Assembly: GCA_029266015.1 (NCBI GenBank)
Contig: JAJUFK010000020.1
Location: 1 to 16,600 of the forward strand
From: Bacteroidota bacterium
GTDB taxonomy: Bacteria > Bacteroidota > Bacteroidia > Bacteroidales > UBA1715
Length of the DNA stretch: 16,600 nt
Reading direction: 5' to 3'
Under the pieces are notes generated by a model that did no database searches, was not told the DNA's origin, and saw nothing but the letters and a program-made list of their open reading frames with translations. A program made the translations under genes and the position numbers. Each line of letters starts with the position of its first letter. Position 1 is the stretch's first letter. Below, piece by piece: positions 13,417 through 16,600 of the stretch.

Positions 13417-14139
13417 TTAAAGTTTATGTTTCCACCTATGAATGGCGGTAAACTGTGGAGTTATTTGTAATATTTTATCATATATAGTATTAGCTTCTGC
13501 ATATTGTCTATTGTCTTCGTAACTTTTTGCCAAGAACAATAAAGTGTGAATATAATACCAATTACAAGAAAGATTTTTTTGTTGTTTTTCTATCAGTTCT
13601 ATTGATTTTTTATATGCTTTAATAGCATCAGAAAAACTACCACCCAAGAATAATGCATAACAATATTGTAAATTACCATATTCACTCCAACTGTATGGAG
13701 ATTGTGGTTGTTTGGTAATAGCATCTTTGGCATATGAAAAACTTTTTGGTAAATAATATACGGCTGTTGCCGGACTATTTACTGCACAATATGAGTTGTA
13801 TGCAGCTCTAAAGGCAAGACATTTTTCTGCAAATTGCGGATTTTTTTCAAGTTCCTCAAGGTCTTTTTTCATACCATTCAATTGAATATCAATTTCTTTA
13901 GAGTCAGAATCATTAAACAATAAATGAGCAATATACATGTGGCGAATCATCATGCGTTTAAATTGCAGTTCTGGTGAATAATTCTGTTGTAATTGTGTAG
14001 TAACTTGTGATATATACTTCCCCCATGTTCCTATAGTTTGCTGTGTATATGATTGTGTTAAATCACAATCTAAAGTGTTTGTTTGAGCGTGAATAAGAAC
14101 AAAAAAAGTACAAAAAAATACAGTTACTATATATTTCAT
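13417..14139 (-). CDS. Secreted TPR-repeat protein, function unknown
   Basis: The only minus-strand gene. Its 240-residue product starts with a signal peptide: a lysine at position 2, a hydrophobic core to about residue 16, and a likely signal peptidase I site after Ala18 (IHA-Q). There is no lipobox cysteine, so it is probably periplasmic. The C-terminal third has two TPR-like helix pairs, about 150-184 (SEYGNLQYCYALFLGGSFSD and the following AYKKSIEL) and 194-230 (LFLAKSYEDNRQYAEANTIY, then DKILQITPQ). The middle is helical with charged stretches and no family I recognise. It converges on bioF with one base between the stop codons and diverges from the U32 gene across 88 bases. A scaffold role is all that can be suggested. 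Confidence 0.8.
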   Translation of the reverse strand: MKYIVTVFFCTFFVLIHAQTNTLDCDLTQSYTQQTIGTWGKYISQVTTQLQQNYSPELQFKRMMIRHMYIAHLLFNDSDSKEIDIQLNGMKKDLEELEKNPQFAEKCLAFRAAYNSYCAVNSPATAVYYLPKSFSYAKDAITKQPQSPYSWSEYGNLQYCYALFLGGSFSDAIKAYKKSIELIEKQQKNLSCNWYYIHTLLFLAKSYEDNRQYAEANTIYDKILQITPQFTAIHRWKHKL

Positions 14140-14205
14140 TTGTGTGAATTAAAAATATTGGTAAAATTAACATTTAATAATGAACCATTCGCTATGTAAA
14201 AAAAA

Positions 14206-14213
14206 TATATTTG
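14206..14213 (+). promoter_or_regulatory. Possible -7 promoter element before the U32 gene
   Basis: TATATTTG fits TAnnTTTG exactly and ends 14 bases before the start codon, in the 88-base divergent gap. A TTG at 19-21 bases upstream is absent. A promoter somewhere in this gap is required, since the neighbouring gene upstream points the other way. Confidence 0.4.
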
Positions 14214-14227
14214 CTAAAAAATTGTGA

Positions 14228-16051
14228 ATGACTACAGTAGAATTACTTTCGCCAGCCAAAAATGTAAATTGTGGTATTGCAGCTATTGACCATGGTGCCG
14301 ATGCTGTATATATTGGGGCTCCGGCATTTGGGGCACGAAGTGCTGCTGCAAACTCTATTGATGATATTGCAAAACTTGTAGAGTACGCTCATGCTTATTT
14401 TGCAAAAGTGTATGTGGCTCTTAATACTATACTTTTTAATCATGAAATAGACAAAGCAGTAGAAATAGCACATTTGGTATATAATGCCGGTGCCGATGCT
14501 CTTATAATACAAGATATGGGACTGTTGGAATGTAATCTGCCACCTATTCCATTGCATGCAAGTACACAAATGCATACTACTACAGTAGAAAAAGTTTCTT
14601 TTTTAGAACATGTTGGATTTTCGCAGGTTGTACTAGCTCGTGAACTTTCTTTAGAACAGATACAAACAATTAGAAAAAACACACAAGTACCTTTAGAGGT
14701 TTTTATTCATGGAGCTTTGTGTATATGCTATAGCGGACAATGTTATATGAGTGCATATGCTACAGGACGAAGCGGAAATAGAGGAGAATGTTCGCAAATG
14801 TGCCGACATTTATATTCAATAGAAGGGTTACCAACAGAAAAAAACACACAAGCATTTTACTTGTCACCCAAAGATTTGAGTTTACAACATCACATAGGAG
14901 CTCTTATTGATGCAGGAGTGCATAGTTTTAAAATAGAGGGGCGTTTAAAAGATGAAATATATGTAAAAAATTGTACAGCTTTTTATAGAAAAATAATTGA
15001 TTACGAAATATCTCAACGCACACATATACAAAAATCATCACATGGTGCTCAAACTTTTACGTTTACACCCGATATTAATAAAACATTTTCCAGACAATTT
15101 ACCGATTATTATATTCAAAAAAAACAAAACACCATAGCAAATTTTGATACACCTAAATCGCAAGGAGAATACATAGGAAGAATTTCAAAAATTCAAGGTA
15201 AAAAAATATGTATTGAAACAAATGTAGCTCTGCGTAATGGAGATGGCTTATGTTTTTTTAATTCTGCAGGTGAATTAAGTGGGGTAAGAGTTAATTCAGT
15301 TACCGATAATTATATAGAATTAACAGAAAACGTCAATGTTCCAATAGGAACTCGTATATGGAGAAATCTATCGGTTCAGTTTGAAAAACAAGTAGAACAA
15401 AGTAACCATTGTAGATATATTGAAGCTTCAATTCAATTTCAAGAAAATCCACAAGGATATACAGTATTTATAACAGATGAATATGGTTATGAAGCATTTG
15501 TTGAAAGAATAATAGTAAAATATCCTGCTGTGCAAGTTGAAAAAATGAAAAAATCTATACAGCAGCAACTGTCAAAGACAGGTCAAAGTAATTTTAAAAT
15601 TACACATGTATCAATAGATTGGCATACTCCGTTTTTTATTCAAATTGCAGAATTAAACGAAGCTCGCAGATTATTGATTCAGCAATTGCAAACAGTTCGT
15701 TTAGAAGCATATGTTCGTATTGAAAAAACTATTATTCCAAATGCAATACCTTTTCCGTTGAATGTACCTATAGATGCAAGATTAAATGTAAGTAATGTAT
15801 ATGCACAAGCATTTTATAAAAGACACGGAATACACATAACTCCTCAAGCATTTGAATTACAAAAAGATAACTCAATTCCTCTTATGACTACAAAATATTG
15901 TATTCGTTTTGAAACAGGTAATTGTCCTAAACAAAATAACAATATAATTGCAGCAGAACCAATACATTTGAAAGATAATAAACATAGGTACAGAGTAGAA
16001 TTTAATTGTAAAAGATGTGAAATGTTAATTTTTTCTGAAACAGAACGTTGA
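14228..16051 (+). CDS. U32-family protein, long RlhA/DUF3656-like type
   Basis: A 607-residue member of the U32 'peptidase' family, many of which act in RNA hydroxylation (RlhA on 23S rRNA, TrhP on tRNA) or ubiquinone hydroxylation (UbiU/V) rather than proteolysis. The N-terminal barrel starts ELLSPAKN at 5-12 and HGADAVYIG at 22-30. The signature EVFIHGALCICYSGQCYMSA spans 157-176. C165, C172, C188 and C192 are candidate 4Fe-4S ligands; the CX6CX15C spacing resembles that of UbiU, and the fourth ligand is uncertain. LSPKDLSL at 211-218 and KIEGRLKD follow. The length and the middle region fit the DUF3656-containing RlhA type. Near the end a second cysteine set (YCIRFETGNC and CKRCEM) looks like a metal site. 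No functional partner is adjacent, so RNA modification is inferred from family only. Confidence 0.85.
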   Translation: MTTVELLSPAKNVNCGIAAIDHGADAVYIGAPAFGARSAAANSIDDIAKLVEYAHAYFAKVYVALNTILFNHEIDKAVEIAHLVYNAGADALIIQDMGLLECNLPPIPLHASTQMHTTTVEKVSFLEHVGFSQVVLARELSLEQIQTIRKNTQVPLEVFIHGALCICYSGQCYMSAYATGRSGNRGECSQMCRHLYSIEGLPTEKNTQAFYLSPKDLSLQHHIGALIDAGVHSFKIEGRLKDEIYVKNCTAFYRKIIDYEISQRTHIQKSSHGAQTFTFTPDINKTFSRQFTDYYIQKKQNTIANFDTPKSQGEYIGRISKIQGKKICIETNVALRNGDGLCFFNSAGELSGVRVNSVTDNYIELTENVNVPIGTRIWRNLSVQFEKQVEQSNHCRYIEASIQFQENPQGYTVFITDEYGYEAFVERIIVKYPAVQVEKMKKSIQQQLSKTGQSNFKITHVSIDWHTPFFIQIAELNEARRLLIQQLQTVRLEAYVRIEKTIIPNAIPFPLNVPIDARLNVSNVYAQAFYKRHGIHITPQAFELQKDNSIPLMTTKYCIRFETGNCPKQNNNIIAAEPIHLKDNKHRYRVEFNCKRCEMLIFSETER

Positions 16052-16077
16052 TAGTTGCGTATATATGTGTATATTTG
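16048..16077 (+). promoter_or_regulatory. Bacteroidota-type promoter for the receiver gene
   Basis: TTG at 16048-16050 and TATATTTG at 16070-16077 match the -33 (TTG) and -7 (TAnnTTTG) elements with a 19-base spacer, the best promoter match in the window. It lies 31 bases before the receiver start and overlaps the stop codon of the U32 gene, which suggests separate transcription of the receiver gene. Confidence 0.6.
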
Positions 16078-16108
16078 TGTAGTGAAATTACTAAAACCAT
16101 GATGAAAT

Positions 16109-16477
16109 ATGGATACAAAAACATCTATATTATACGTAGACGATGAGCCGATAAATCTTATGTTGTTTGAGCTCAATTTTAAATCAAAATATCATGTATT
16201 AACAGCAAACAATGCAAAAGAGGGACTGGAAATTCTTACTAAAAATCCTCATATTCCAATTGTAATCAGTGATATGAAAATGCCCGAAATAAATGGAGTA
16301 GATTTTTTGCGAAATGTAAAAGAAAATTTTCCACAGTGTTCATGTTTTATTCTAACCGGTTTTGATATAACACCTGAAATTCAAAAAGCATTGCGAGACC
16401 ATATTATACTCAAATATTTGTCAAAACCATTTGTAATTCATGAAATAAATACTGCAATTGCAAGTGCATTGAATTAA
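16109..16477 (+). CDS. Stand-alone response regulator receiver domain
   Basis: A 122-residue protein consisting only of a CheY-like receiver. The acidic pocket is D11-D12-E13 in YVDDEP, the phosphoacceptor is D55 in ISDMKMPEINGVDFL, the switch threonine is T83 in ILTGFD, and the conserved lysine is K106 in LSKPF. All catalytic residues are present, so it should be phosphorylated by a histidine kinase. There is no DNA-binding, HD-GYP or GGDEF output domain; the stop at 16475-16477 is followed by AT-rich non-coding sequence. The VDDEPINLMLFE start and the KPF end resemble receivers of hybrid kinases and multi-protein relays. Its kinase is not in the window, and the gene probably has its own promoter. 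Confidence 0.93.
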   Translation: MDTKTSILYVDDEPINLMLFELNFKSKYHVLTANNAKEGLEILTKNPHIPIVISDMKMPEINGVDFLRNVKENFPQCSCFILTGFDITPEIQKALRDHIILKYLSKPFVIHEINTAIASALN

Positions 16478-16497
16478 TTATGCTTATTGATAACAAA

Positions 16498-16517
16498 TAA
16501 AAAAATTTATTTTTTTA
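16498..16517 (+). terminator. Possible AT-only hairpin after the receiver gene
   Basis: TAAAAAAAT (16498-16506) and ATTTTTTTA (16509-16517) are exact reverse complements around two bases, 20 bases after the receiver stop. The stem has no G or C, so it is weak; the T-rich side could act in termination. The rest of 16478-16600 is AT-rich with no gene I can support. Confidence 0.3.
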
Positions 16518-16600
16518 ATAGTATTTAAAAATTGTATACAATAGACGTATGCATAGAACTCTCATTTTTTTTATTTTTTAATTAAGTCATGTATTTTTTC

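Noticed and set aside
14150..14157. Minus-strand promoter element (TATTTTTA) for the TPR gene
   Set aside because: Lacks the final G and would leave only a few bases of leader before the start codon.
14228..16051. Collagenase-type secreted U32 protease
   Set aside because: No signal peptide, and the Fe-S-type cysteines and long RlhA-like layout favour an RNA-modification role.
1..16600. CRISPR array, tRNA, rRNA, transposase or prophage genes
   Set aside because: None recognised on either strand; the repeats found are short and local.

Overview
The window looks like a chromosomal segment from a member of the Bacteroidota, probably Bacteroidales-like. The evidence is low GC, no Shine-Dalgarno spacing before the genes, promoter-like TAnnTTTG octamers, several TTG starts, and the protein families present. 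All genes except one TPR protein lie on the plus strand. No tRNA, rRNA, CRISPR array, transposase or phage gene was seen, and no gene-free stretch exceeds about 125 bases.

Positions 1-8559 hold a compact sulfur-assimilation block. In order: the 3' end of a ThiS/MoaD-type sulfur carrier, a MoeB/ThiF-type E1 enzyme, a DsrE2-like protein, a TusA-like protein, a JAMM (M67) metallopeptidase, a CysK-type cysteine synthase, a siroheme sulfite reductase, a GltD/DsrL-like iron-sulfur flavoprotein, a divergent ComA (phosphosulfolactate synthase) homologue, a precorrin-2 dehydrogenase and uroporphyrinogen-III methyltransferase. Many junctions overlap or are separated by 1-30 bases. A reasonable reading (inference) is: NAD(P)H to the DsrL-like protein to sulfite reductase to sulfide; sulfur loaded on the carrier C-terminus after adenylation by the E1; transfer to an activated serine by the PLP enzyme; and JAMM cleavage either to mature the carrier or to release the amino acid. 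The last two genes make the siroheme the reductase needs. TusA and DsrE2 may add a sulfane-sulfur relay, and the ComA-like protein may divert sulfite to a sulfonate.

Positions 8631-13415 hold bioA and bioF, separated by a translationally overlapping pair: an MBOAT O-acyltransferase and a membrane-anchored SGNH-like protein. The pair resembles cell-surface acylation modules and has no obvious link to biotin.

Positions 13417-16600 hold a minus-strand secreted TPR protein, a U32-family protein of the long RlhA/DUF3656 type, and a stand-alone response-regulator receiver domain preceded by a good Bacteroidota-type promoter.

The most notable points are the thiocarboxylate-type cysteine pathway built into an assimilatory sulfite reductase operon, a sulfite reductase whose two pseudo-symmetric halves both carry the cysteine pattern of a siroheme/4Fe-4S site, and a ComA homologue whose family motifs have changed at several presumed active-site positions.
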